A DNA stretch of 49,121 nucleotides from Acidobacteriota bacterium (lineage in GTDB: Bacteria > Acidobacteriota > Vicinamibacteria > Vicinamibacterales > UBA2999), in assembly GCA_963169195.1 (NCBI GenBank), contig CAUJDN010000059.1:1-49121 (forward strand). The letters run 5' to 3'. Made by a program: the position numbers and the translations under genes. The notes under the pieces are model-generated. The model was not told the origin of the DNA. It did no database searches and saw only the letters and a list, made by a program, of their open reading frames with translations. Shown in pieces: positions 42,283 to 49,121 of this stretch; position 1 is the stretch's first letter; each line of letters starts with the position of its first letter.

Positions 42283-44685
42283 TCATCTGTACAGCAGGTA
42301 CTTCGCCCGGGTCTGGCGCCAGCGGGCCTCGTTCGCGGCCCAGTCCGCAGCGACCGCGACGGGGTCCTCACCGCGCACGACGCGTTCGAGGCTGCTCTGC
42401 GATCCGAGCAGGAGGGCCGTGTTCTCCAGCCGGTACGCGGACCCGAACAGGCGGCCCAGCGCACCCGCGACTTCCAGCCCCACGCGTACCGGCGACAGCG
42501 CCGCCCGATCCGTCACCACGAGAAACACGCCCTGGCAGCGCTCGTTCGCGTACTGGCTGCTGGCCGGCGTGAACACGACGGGATAGAAACGGACGCCCGG
42601 CAACCCGCGCCCGTTGAGCGCGTCGGCCAGCCGCGGGCCGTCGATCCAGGGCGCGCCCAGTTGCTCGAAGGGCTGGTCCGTGCCGCGGCCCACGGAGATG
42701 TTCGAGAACTCGATGGCGCCAATGCCAGGGTAGAGGGTCGCCTGGTTCAGGTTTCGCATGTTGGGCGACGGGTTCATCCAGGTGAGGCCCGTCTGGTCGA
42801 ACCACGCGTCGCGCACCCAGTGCTCGACCGGGACCACCGCCAGGTCCACGCCCAGCTGCCGCTCGCCATTGAAGAGTCGAGCCAGCTCGCCCATCGTCAG
42901 TCCGTGCCGCACGGGCATGGGGTGATAATCCACCAGGGCCGTGCCCGTACGCTCCGGCAGGGGGCCTTCGACCTGCCAACCGTTGATCGGGTTCGGCCGA
43001 TCCAGCACGACCACACCGATCTTCCGCTTGGCCGCCTCCTCCATCACGTACCCCATCGTCGCGTGGTACGTGTAGAAGCGCGCGCCCACGTCAGCCAGGT
43101 CCACGACGATGGTGTCCAGGCCCTTCAGCATGTCGTCGGTCGGGCGCCGCGTGGCGCCGTACAACGAGTGCACCGTCAGCCCGGTCTTCGCATCCTTTTC
43201 CGAGGCGACGTCCTCCCGGTCTTCGGTCCCGCGAATGCCGTGCTCCGGGCTGAAGAGCGCGACGAGGTTCTCCCCGATGCCCGCGTGCAGGACGTCGATG
43301 GTGCTGCGGCCGTGACGATCGATGCCGGTGTGATTGGTGAGCAGGCCCACCTTCCTGCCCTGCAGCACCTTGAAGCCGTCGCGCGCCAGCACGTCGACGC
43401 CGGCCAGGACCGGGGCCGCGGGCCGCGGCGCTGGCACCGAGGCGGCGGCGAGCACGGGCGACGCCGTGCGCGGCGCGTGGCTCACGTCCAGCATCGCCGC
43501 CGCGGCCAGCGTGGCCACGCGCGCGCGCAGCGGCGTCACGTCGCCGGTCCCATCCGGATGCAGCCGGCTGGAGAGGAAGACGACGTAGCCGCCCGATGCG
43601 GGGTCCATCCAGAGGCTCGTCCCCGTGAAGCCCGTGTGCCCGTAGGAGCCGAGCGGGAACAGCTCCCCCCGGTTCGACGAGAACGTCGTGTCGATGTCCC
43701 AGCCGAGGCCGCGCACGGCGGCCATTCCCGGCGGGGTCGCCCGCGACGTCATGCGCGACACCGTGGCGGGCGACAGCACCCGGTGCCCGTCGAGCACGCC
43801 GCCGCCGAGCAGCATCCGCGCGTAGCGTGCGAGGTCCGCCGCCGTCCCGAACAGCCCCGCGTGGCCGGCCACGCCGCCCATCCGTCGGGCCGTGGGGTCG
43901 TGCACCACGCCGCGCAGCACCGGGGCTGAGGGCCGCTTGCACGGCCACTGGTCCATCGCCTCGCACCGCTCGGTCGGCGCGATGCGCGGCCTCAGGCGGT
44001 CGGGCGGCGTGAAGCCCGTGTCGCCCATGGCCAGCGGTTCGAAGATGGTCCGGCGCGCATACTCGTCCAGCGGCCGCCCGCTCACTACGCGGACGATCTC
44101 GCCGAGCAGGAAGAAGTTGATGTCGCTGTAGACGAAGCGCGCCCCCGGCGGCGAGGTGGGCACTTCGTCCCGCGCCAGCTCGATGGCGGCATCGTAGCCG
44201 GTCCAGGAGTCGGCGAGGTCCACGTCGGGCCTCAGACCGGAGATGTGCGCCAGCAGGTGTCCGACCGTGATGGGCCCCTTGCCATAGCGCTCGAAGCCCT
44301 TCACGTAGGTGGACACGGAGTCGTTGAGGCGGATGCGGCCCTGCTCTACGAGGGACATCACGGCCGGGGTCGTGGCCACGACCTTGGTGAGCGAGGCCAG
44401 GTCGAACACCGTATCGACCGTCATCGGCTCCCGCGTGGGAACCCGCGCGCGGTCGCCGTAGGCCCGCAGGTGCAGGACGTGCTCTCCACGCCCGACCAGG
44501 ATCACGGCACCGGGCAGCTGGCCGGCCGCCACGGCGGCCTCGACAGCCGAGTCGATGCCCGAAATCCCGACGGGCGAGGGCACCGCGGCCCCTCGGGCCT
44601 GCGCGGAAGCCGTCGAGGTGGCGACCAGGCCGACGACGGCCGCCAGGGCCAAGGGGAGGGACCGAGACGGGCGGGGAGCGGTCAT
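42283..44685 (-). CDS. Fusion of beta-lactamase-fold serine hydrolase and NamZ (DUF1343) exo-muramidase
   Basis: 800 residues: signal peptide (about 5-30), then a class C beta-lactamase/AmiE-like domain (about 40-420) with S98-x-x-K101 ('FDLASLTKVV'), Y186 in 'FVYSDINFF' and 'YGHTGFTG', then DUF1343 (about 430-800) with 'LLTNHTGIDRHG', 'LFSPEHGIRG', 'VVDLADVGARFYTY', 'VLDRPNPING' and 'FSNISVGRGTDQPFEQLGAPW'. NamZ enzymes remove terminal MurNAc from peptidoglycan fragments. In Bacillus the NamZ gene (ybbC) sits beside the beta-lactamase-fold amidase amiE and nagZ, so this one polypeptide may both strip the peptide and release MurNAc. Start 44685 fits a -10 seven nt upstream; ATG 44697 is in frame too. 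Confidence 0.85.
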   Translation of the reverse strand: MTAPRPSRSLPLALAAVVGLVATSTASAQARGAAVPSPVGISGIDSAVEAAVAAGQLPGAVILVGRGEHVLHLRAYGDRARVPTREPMTVDTVFDLASLTKVVATTPAVMSLVEQGRIRLNDSVSTYVKGFERYGKGPITVGHLLAHISGLRPDVDLADSWTGYDAAIELARDEVPTSPPGARFVYSDINFFLLGEIVRVVSGRPLDEYARRTIFEPLAMGDTGFTPPDRLRPRIAPTERCEAMDQWPCKRPSAPVLRGVVHDPTARRMGGVAGHAGLFGTAADLARYARMLLGGGVLDGHRVLSPATVSRMTSRATPPGMAAVRGLGWDIDTTFSSNRGELFPLGSYGHTGFTGTSLWMDPASGGYVVFLSSRLHPDGTGDVTPLRARVATLAAAAMLDVSHAPRTASPVLAAASVPAPRPAAPVLAGVDVLARDGFKVLQGRKVGLLTNHTGIDRHGRSTIDVLHAGIGENLVALFSPEHGIRGTEDREDVASEKDAKTGLTVHSLYGATRRPTDDMLKGLDTIVVDLADVGARFYTYHATMGYVMEEAAKRKIGVVVLDRPNPINGWQVEGPLPERTGTALVDYHPMPVRHGLTMGELARLFNGERQLGVDLAVVPVEHWVRDAWFDQTGLTWMNPSPNMRNLNQATLYPGIGAIEFSNISVGRGTDQPFEQLGAPWIDGPRLADALNGRGLPGVRFYPVVFTPASSQYANERCQGVFLVVTDRAALSPVRVGLEVAGALGRLFGSAYRLENTALLLGSQSSLERVVRGEDPVAVAADWAANEARWRQTRAKYLLYR

Positions 44686-44692
44686 CGCGGTT

Positions 44693-44702
44693 AACATATA
44701 CT
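44693..44702. promoter_or_regulatory. Overlapping divergent -10 elements (NamZ fusion / TPR protein)
   Basis: Minus TATGTT (44698-44693) with 7 nt to ATG 44685; plus TATACT (44697-44702) about 46 nt before ATG 44749, leaving a leader with GGGAGA. An AT-rich core (GTTAACATATACTTGATT) in GC-rich surroundings. Confidence 0.45.
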
Positions 44703-44748
44703 TGATTGGTTAGGGGCGTCGTGGGACGCCACATGGGAGACTCAAGCA

Positions 44749-45690
44749 ATGCGTGATCTCAAGACCCTGCTCAGCGCGACCGCCATGGCGCTGGTGATGG
44801 CCCTGCCCGCCGCGGCGCAGACCGGCCGAATCGGCGGCACCGTCAAGGACGTGAACGGCCAGCCCATCAAGGGCGCCACCGTCGTCGCCGAGAACCCGGC
44901 GTCTGCGCCGTCGTCGTTCACCGCCACCACCGACGACCGCGGCCGCTACTCGATGATCGGCCTCAAGGCCGGTTCGTGGAGGGTCACCGCATCCGCCCCG
45001 GGCTTCGAGGCCGCCTCCGGCAATGTGCCCATCAAGACCCTGGGCACGCCGATGCCGCCCGTGGACTTCACCCTCAACCCCGGCGCCTCCGGCGGGCCCG
45101 CGGCCCTCGCGGGCGTCAACACCAAGGAACTTCAGGCCGAGCTCGCCAAGGCCGACGCCATGGTCGCGGCCAAGGACTACGCCGGCGCCATCGGCATCTA
45201 CGAGGCCATGCTGACCAAGGTGCCCGCACTGACGGCCCTGCACCTGCAGATTGGCGCCCTCTACCGCAACCAGAAGCAGTACGACAAGGCCATGGAGGCG
45301 TACAAGAAGGTCCCGGCGGGCGACTCGAACGCCGACAAGGCCACCATCGAGATCGGCATGACCCAGCTCGAGATGAACGACCTCGCTGGCGCCGAGACCA
45401 CGCTGCAGAGCGTGGCGCAGTCCACCAGCGCCAACAAGGAGGTCTTCTACAACCTCGGCGAGGTGAAGTTCGCGAAGGGCGAGACCGAGGAGGCCGTGAA
45501 GTACTACCAGCGCGCCTCGGACATCGACCCCAACTGGGGCAAGCCGCTCTTCAAGCTGGGCCTCGCCAAGCTGCAGAAGGCCGACACGGCAGGCACGCTC
45601 GAGATCATGAACAAGGTGATCGCCGTGGACCCGAACTCCGCCGAGGCCGCGCAGGCCAAGGGACTGATCGAGCAGCTGAAGAAGCCGTAA
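44749..45690 (+). CDS. Secreted carboxypeptidase-regulatory-like + TPR protein
   Basis: 313 residues: signal peptide (MRDLKTLLSATAMALVMALPAAA), an N-terminal carboxypeptidase regulatory-like/Ig-type domain ('GRIGGTVKDVNGQPIKGATVVAENP', about 25-110) and from about 125 four to five TPR units ('AGAIGIYEAMLTKVPALTALHLQIGALYRNQKQYDKAMEAYKKV', 'KEVFYNLGEVKFAKGETEEAVKYYQRASDIDPN'). A scaffold in the periplasm; the partner is unknown. The same N-terminal domain type begins the TonB receptor. A GC hairpin with a short T-run follows the gene. Confidence 0.82.
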   Translation: MRDLKTLLSATAMALVMALPAAAQTGRIGGTVKDVNGQPIKGATVVAENPASAPSSFTATTDDRGRYSMIGLKAGSWRVTASAPGFEAASGNVPIKTLGTPMPPVDFTLNPGASGGPAALAGVNTKELQAELAKADAMVAAKDYAGAIGIYEAMLTKVPALTALHLQIGALYRNQKQYDKAMEAYKKVPAGDSNADKATIEIGMTQLEMNDLAGAETTLQSVAQSTSANKEVFYNLGEVKFAKGETEEAVKYYQRASDIDPNWGKPLFKLGLAKLQKADTAGTLEIMNKVIAVDPNSAEAAQAKGLIEQLKKP

Positions 45691-45698
45691 CGATCGGA

Positions 45699-45749
45699 TC
45701 GGGAACCGGGAGTCGGGAACCGAGCTTCAAGCCCCAAGTCCCAAATCCC
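45699..45749. repeat. GGGAACCG / AAGTCCC short repeats
   Basis: CGGGAACCGGGAGTCGGGAACC followed by AAGCCCCAAGTCCCAAATCCC-type units between two convergent genes; same vocabulary as the other tracts. Confidence 0.6.
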
Positions 45750-45751
45750 AG

Positions 45752-45783
45752 AAGGCCGGGCGCTACCGCGCGCCGGCCTTTTG
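45752..45783 (+). terminator. Intrinsic terminator of the TPR gene
   Basis: AAGGCCGG (45752-45759) and CCGGCCTT (45773-45780) with a GC-rich interior, followed by TT. It overlaps the last codons of the converging octahaem cytochrome gene. Confidence 0.6.
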
Positions 45784-48015
45784 CCGCTTCTGGGCTTCGG
45801 CGATCAGGTCCGCCAGGCGGGGATCGTCCGGCGTGATGTCCCGGGCCTTCTTCCAGAGGTCGATGGCCTCCCTGTACCGGCTCGCGCGCGCGGCGATGAT
45901 GCCCTTCACCACGAACGCCCGGGCGAAGCGCGGATCCACCAGCAGGGCCGCGTCCAGCGCCTGCTGCGCCTCGGTCGTGCGCCCACGCGACGCCTCGAGC
46001 CAGCCCAGCGCCGCGTGATTCGACGCCATGTCCGGGAACGCGCGCAGGCTCGCGGCGTACTCGTCCTGGGCCCGTGCCAGCGCCTCCCCGGCCGGGCCCG
46101 GAAGCGCCGCCACACCCAGGGACAGCAGCGCCTCGGCCGCGCGCACGCGCACCACCCGGGCCGGGTCCACCAGCCTCGCGGTCAGAGCGGGCGCCACGCG
46201 CTCCAACTGCCCGGACGCGGCCAGGGCCTTCACGGCAGAGGCCCGCACCGTCGCCTCAGGGTCGGAGGCCGCGCCCATCAACGCGTTGAGTACCGTTTGG
46301 GGTGCCTCGACAGGGGCGCCAGCAGGTCGCCGGTTGCCGGAGGCCGAGCCCGAGGCAAAGGATGTCTGGCTCTGGGCCGTTGACGCGGAGGCCGCACCTC
46401 CCAGCAGCATCTGGGCGACGAAGTCCGCCGCGCTCGCGCGCAGGATCCAGCCCTGCGAGCGGTCCACGGCCATCCGCGCCAGGTCCGGCATTACCGAGAC
46501 ATCGCCCGAGCCAGCCCGGTACATCACGTCGGCCGCCGCCAGGTCCTGGCGTCGGCGGCCGCTGTCGCCCCACCAGGCGTCCATCTGCTCCACGGCCCAT
46601 TCGGGGGTCTTGTCGTCATGGCACGTCGTGCAGGCGTTCGGGACCCCGTACCGCGCCGTCATCTCCGGGACCGGCGCCCTGAAGGTGTGGTCGCGACGGC
46701 GGGTGAGCAGCCGCCAGTTCACGTCGCTCATGTGGCAGTTGATGCACCGGCTGCCCGCGCCCTCCGGAGCGTGAAACGTGTGCGCCTGCAATCCCGCTCC
46801 GGTAAACGACGGCGTGACGCCCGGGCTCGTGCTCGACGCCCGACTCCCGACTGCCGACTCCCGGCGCGGTTCCTGGTGGCACTGCGTGCACAGCCCGTCG
46901 CCGTTGCGCCCCTGGTAGATGTTCACCTTCAGCGAGTGCTCGTTGCTCGAGCTGTGTGCCGCGTGGCAGTTCGTGCAGGTGATGGCGCCCGCCTGGAAGC
47001 AGCCGCTCAGCGTGAGCGCCTGCGGGCGGTTGAACCGGTTCGGCCGTCCATCGGGCCAGAACTCGCCCTGCAGGTCGTTGGCAGGAATCTCGCCGCTCGG
47101 GAGGAACGGCAGCGCGAAGTCCTCGTAGCGATCCCCGGCGCGAAAGTCGACGAAGAGGTTCGTCTTGTTCCCGTGGCAGTAGGCACAGGTGTCGAACGTG
47201 CGCCGTGGCGCCGCGGATCGCGTCGACAGCGTCTTCAGGATGTCGGTGAGCTCGCGGTTGTTCGAGCTGTCGTCGTAGGCGGGCTTGAGGGCCGGGTTGG
47301 TCTCCCACTGATCCATCAGCGCCACGTGGTCGCGCCCGGCCCCGTGGCATGCCTCGCACCCGATCCCCATCTCCGTCCAGGTGGAGTCGTAGCGCCTCCC
47401 CCTGATGTCGTAGTCCTGGGCGAGGTTGGTGGCGTGGCAGTTGAAGCAGTTGGCATTCCAGATCTGCCGCAGGTCGTGCGCGCCGTCTGGAACGGGTGTG
47501 ATCTCCTTCCAGTCCAGCCAGCGCCGGCTCTCGACGTGCCAGAACACGGGCAGCACGTAGATGCGCCCGTCCGGCAGCGTCGAAAGGTACCCCTGGTAGC
47601 GCTTGGCGCCCAGCGTGTAGTCCACCGTGAAGGTTTCGGGCAGCCGACCGCCGAAGGCGATGGACACGTAGGGCTTGCCGTCCCTGCGGCCGAACGTATA
47701 CGAGCGGCCGTGGGCCGAGAGCCGCGTCCCCTCACTGAAGTCGCCAACGATGAGCGCCCGCGCGACCGGTGCGGTCATCTTCACGTGCAGCGATTGTTCC
47801 CACTGCTCCATCTCCTTCACGTGGCAGCGGCGGCACGACTCGGAACCGAGGTAGTCGGACAGCGAGCGAGGGCTGCCGGGCGACACGGCCGGGAGGGAGG
47901 CAGGCGACGAGGGGAACCCGCCTGGTGGCACGGACCGGGACGTGCCGGCGGTCGTGGCGACGAGGACGCTCCAGCACAGAACGCCCGTTACCATCAGGCC
48001 GGGGCCGAACCGCAT
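45763..48015 (-). CDS. Octahaem cytochrome c with HEAT and TPR repeats
   Basis: 750 residues with a signal peptide (about 5-25). Eight haem c motifs in order: CRRCH, CFNCH, CEACH, CAYCH, CTNCH, CTQCH, CINCH, CTTCH (about residues 60-470). Then HEAT-like repeats (about 500-640, 'ATVRASAVKALAASGQLERVAPAL') and TPRs to the end ('NHAALGWLEASRGRTTEAQQALDAALLVDP'). Relatives are annotated as multihaem/NrfA-like or DmsE-like cytochromes with TPR; an electron-transfer role in the periplasm is likely, the substrate unknown. Between haems 6 and 7 there is a low-complexity insert (ESAVGSRASSTSPGVTPS) encoded by CGACTCCCGACT-type repeat DNA. Only 17 bp separate the start from the T-run of the terminator hairpin upstream. 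Confidence 0.87.
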   Translation of the reverse strand: MRFGPGLMVTGVLCWSVLVATTAGTSRSVPPGGFPSSPASLPAVSPGSPRSLSDYLGSESCRRCHVKEMEQWEQSLHVKMTAPVARALIVGDFSEGTRLSAHGRSYTFGRRDGKPYVSIAFGGRLPETFTVDYTLGAKRYQGYLSTLPDGRIYVLPVFWHVESRRWLDWKEITPVPDGAHDLRQIWNANCFNCHATNLAQDYDIRGRRYDSTWTEMGIGCEACHGAGRDHVALMDQWETNPALKPAYDDSSNNRELTDILKTLSTRSAAPRRTFDTCAYCHGNKTNLFVDFRAGDRYEDFALPFLPSGEIPANDLQGEFWPDGRPNRFNRPQALTLSGCFQAGAITCTNCHAAHSSSNEHSLKVNIYQGRNGDGLCTQCHQEPRRESAVGSRASSTSPGVTPSFTGAGLQAHTFHAPEGAGSRCINCHMSDVNWRLLTRRRDHTFRAPVPEMTARYGVPNACTTCHDDKTPEWAVEQMDAWWGDSGRRRQDLAAADVMYRAGSGDVSVMPDLARMAVDRSQGWILRASAADFVAQMLLGGAASASTAQSQTSFASGSASGNRRPAGAPVEAPQTVLNALMGAASDPEATVRASAVKALAASGQLERVAPALTARLVDPARVVRVRAAEALLSLGVAALPGPAGEALARAQDEYAASLRAFPDMASNHAALGWLEASRGRTTEAQQALDAALLVDPRFARAFVVKGIIAARASRYREAIDLWKKARDITPDDPRLADLIAEAQKRQKAGAR

Positions 48016-48032
48016 AGCGCCCTGAAGATAAC

Positions 48033-48060
48033 AAAAAAGGGGCCCATCAACATGGGCCCC
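48033..48060 (-). terminator. Strong intrinsic terminator just upstream of the octahaem cytochrome gene
   Basis: On the minus strand GGGGCCCAT-GTTG-ATGGGCCCC is a perfect 9-bp stem with a 4-nt loop, followed at once by TTTTTT. It ends 17 bp before the ATG at 48015, so it either closes a small RNA or works as an attenuator in the cytochrome leader. Confidence 0.8.
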
Positions 48061-48285
48061 TCGAGCCAGTGGCCTAATCGGCCTGGCTCAAACCTGGCTT
48101 GCTCCTGTGGAGGTGCACAAGCCGTTTCAATCGCCGACGACAAAAATGCAAGTGATGTGCCGAAATCGAAGGCGTCGGTGATCGTGAAATTCCTGAGAGA
48201 AAAACCGCAGTCGCGCCTGAGGCCGTCGCGGAACCAGGGACCAAATCCAATCAGTTGAAATCGTCGATTTCGACTCACTGGATCG
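48039..48285 (-). ncRNA. Candidate structured small RNA or attenuator leader
   Basis: The 520 bp between the octahaem cytochrome and the TonB gene has no credible ORF. On the minus strand it holds, in order: an imperfect 39-nt hairpin (48283-48245) around GAAATCG-A-CGATTTC with outer ATCCA/TGGAT; a hairpin GGCTTG...CTCC-ACA-GGAG-CAAGCC (48123-48096); a hairpin GAGCCAG...CTGGCTC with inner GGCC/GGCC (48089-48063); and the intrinsic terminator. It is less GC-rich than its neighbours and is isolated upstream by another terminator. I do not recognise it as 6S RNA, tmRNA, RNase P or a known riboswitch. Confidence 0.45.
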
Positions 48286-48386
48286 CGCGCGGGGCCGGCG
48301 GAGGACGCTCCCGAGAATGTCGTCGAAGCACGGAGGGCCCCCTTGCCCCGAATCCCGTGCCTCGAACCCGCCGTGCTGCCCCCGTG

Positions 48387-48427
48387 AAAAAGAATGGCGA
48401 GAGGGGCCGGCGCAGCCCGCTCTCGCC
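48387..48427 (-). terminator. Intrinsic terminator of the TonB receptor gene
   Basis: Minus strand GGCGAGAG (48427-48420) pairs with CTCTCGCC (48403-48396) around a GC-rich interior, then ATTCTTTTTC. Well placed, about 110 bp after the receptor stop. Confidence 0.7.
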
Positions 48428-48460
48428 ACAGATGCCCCCACAGGAGCCGATTTCAGGATT

Positions 48461-48520
48461 CTGAGGTTCTGAACCTCAGAACCTCAGAACCTCAGAACCC
48501 CAGAACCTCAGAACCCCGGA
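48461..48520. repeat. AGAACCYC tandem repeat with a palindromic end
   Basis: About six AGAACCTC / AGAACCCC units; the left end forms a perfect palindrome CTGAGGTTC-T-GAACCTCAG (48461-48479). Confidence 0.75.
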
Positions 48521-48537
48521 CCAGTCTCAGCGTTGTC

Positions 48538-49121
48538 CTACCAGAGGAAGCGGACGCCGAGGCGCGCGGTGCGCGGCGCGAGGATGGCGGCCGGCCGCTG
48601 GAAGTTCGCGCCGGTCGTCCGCGTGATCGTCTCCGCCGCGCTGCTGTTCGTGATGTTGAAGAAGTCGAGGAAGCCGCGGACCCGGGCCCGCGACGTGATC
48701 GCCACCGTCTTCTCCAGGCGGACGTCGAACACCCAGATGTTGTCCTGCCGGTTGTCCGAGGGGTTGTCCGCGTAGACGGTCGACGCGGGCAGGACGAGGC
48801 CGAACGGCGTCGCCGCGCTCCCCGGCACGCTGATTTCCCGCGCGTAGTTCTCGCCTGACTGATGCCGCAGCACCGGCGAGATGCGGATGCCGTACGGCAG
48901 GTCGTAGCTGCCCGTGGCCTTGAGCTGCCACGTCGTGCGCGGCAGGCGGCCCGGCTGGTTCGGGTAGGTGGGATACGCGGCCGCCGGGTAGTCGTTCAGC
49001 CACGTGTGGCTGAACGCCACCTGGCCCGACCATTTGTTGCTGTAGCGGCGGTTCGCCGAGATCTCGACCGTCTTGAAGTCCTCGGCGCGCGGCAGGTTCA
49101 TCACCACCGACGCCAGCGGGA
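48538..49121 (-). CDS. TonB-dependent receptor, C-terminal part only
   Basis: The frame runs off the right edge, leaving the last 193 residues. They are alternating beta strands of an outer-membrane barrel ('NRRYSNKWSGQVAFSHTWLND', 'TWQLKATGSYDLPYGIRISPVLRHQSG', 'FDVRLEKTVAITSRARVRGFLDFFNITNSSAAETI') ending 'RTARLGVRFLW', an aromatic C-terminal residue typical for barrel insertion. Similar to Oar-like receptors as at 13707-16856. ATG 49107 is internal, not the real start. Stop TAG at 48538-48540. Confidence 0.85.
   Translation of the reverse strand, partial: PLASVVMNLPRAEDFKTVEISANRRYSNKWSGQVAFSHTWLNDYPAAAYPTYPNQPGRLPRTTWQLKATGSYDLPYGIRISPVLRHQSGENYAREISVPGSAATPFGLVLPASTVYADNPSDNRQDNIWVFDVRLEKTVAITSRARVRGFLDFFNITNSSAAETITRTTGANFQRPAAILAPRTARLGVRFLW

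Noticed and set aside
47994..48278. 94-codon frame upstream of and overlapping the octahaem cytochrome start
   Set aside because: It runs through the terminator hairpin, its sequence shows no domain, and it overlaps the cytochrome start in another frame. The RNA structures explain the region better.
48039..48285. GEMM (cyclic-di-GMP) or cobalamin riboswitch
   Set aside because: A GCCACTGG stretch and a position before a multihaem cytochrome made these tempting, but the conserved cores of either class are not present.

Overview
High-GC chromosomal DNA, most likely from an Acidobacteriota lineage of the Vicinamibacteria/Vicinamibacterales type. This is inferred from the gene families: an 800+ residue MacB/FtsX-like orphan permease of the ADOP kind, an Oar-like TonB receptor with an N-terminal carboxypeptidase-regulatory domain, sortilin/VPS10 beta-propeller proteins, a VWFA-related secreted protein, exported M20 peptidases and multihaem cytochromes fused to TPR repeats. 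Nothing looks like a phage, integron or insertion sequence. The window reads as ordinary chromosome with many short transcription units and tiny intergenic regions.

Layout. 1-1 kb: end of a LamG-type protein and a VapBC-like toxin/antitoxin pair. 1-4.8 kb (minus): SoxC-like molybdenum enzyme with a cytochrome c, behind a hemerythrin and a haem-copper-oxidase-like membrane protein. 4.9-11 kb (plus): M16 double peptidase, DinB protein, ADOP permease. 11-22.3 kb (minus): TonB receptor + Tat-type PLP enzyme + Tat-type M20 peptidase, then a VPS10 propeller, an M20D amidohydrolase and a small jelly-roll protein; this looks like peptide/amide uptake and breakdown. 22.4-29.4 kb: DUF2721, quinone oxidoreductase, a selenocysteine-containing SurA-N/DsbA lipoprotein, a Cys-rich mini-protein, a VWA protein, gamma-glutamyltransferase. 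29.5-35.6 kb: FN3 protein, lipoprotein, proline-racemase-family enzyme, HDAC-like deacetylase, ornithine-cyclodeaminase family enzyme. 35.7-40.4 kb (minus): tight operon of CHASE2 nucleotide cyclase, M48 protease and an MscS channel with a cyclic-nucleotide-binding domain. 40.5-49.1 kb: tRNA-Glu, haem O synthase and DUF420, an amidase/beta-lactamase-NamZ fusion, TPR protein, octahaem cytochrome, a structured non-coding region between two terminators, and a truncated TonB receptor.

Main result. The DsbA-like gene at 24257-25339 carries an in-frame TGA exactly at the first Cys of its CxxC active site (U-P-F-C). It is followed at once by a perfect 8-bp hairpin whose GGUC apex lies at nucleotides 19-22 after the UGA, the position I recall for the E. 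coli fdhF SECIS. This is very probably a selenoprotein with an unusual domain fusion.

Other signals. (i) Thirteen transcription starts share a -10-like hexamer placed exactly 6 or 7 nt before the start codon, which predicts widespread leaderless mRNAs, often from back-to-back promoters only 43-64 bp apart. (ii) A cyclase and a probable cyclic-nucleotide-gated channel are co-transcribed. (iii) A Crp/Fnr-geometry palindrome precedes the hemerythrin gene. (iv) 7-8 bp tandem repeats with a small shared vocabulary (AAGCCCC, AGAACCYC, GATTGGC and similar) fill gaps between genes and also seem to have entered two reading frames.
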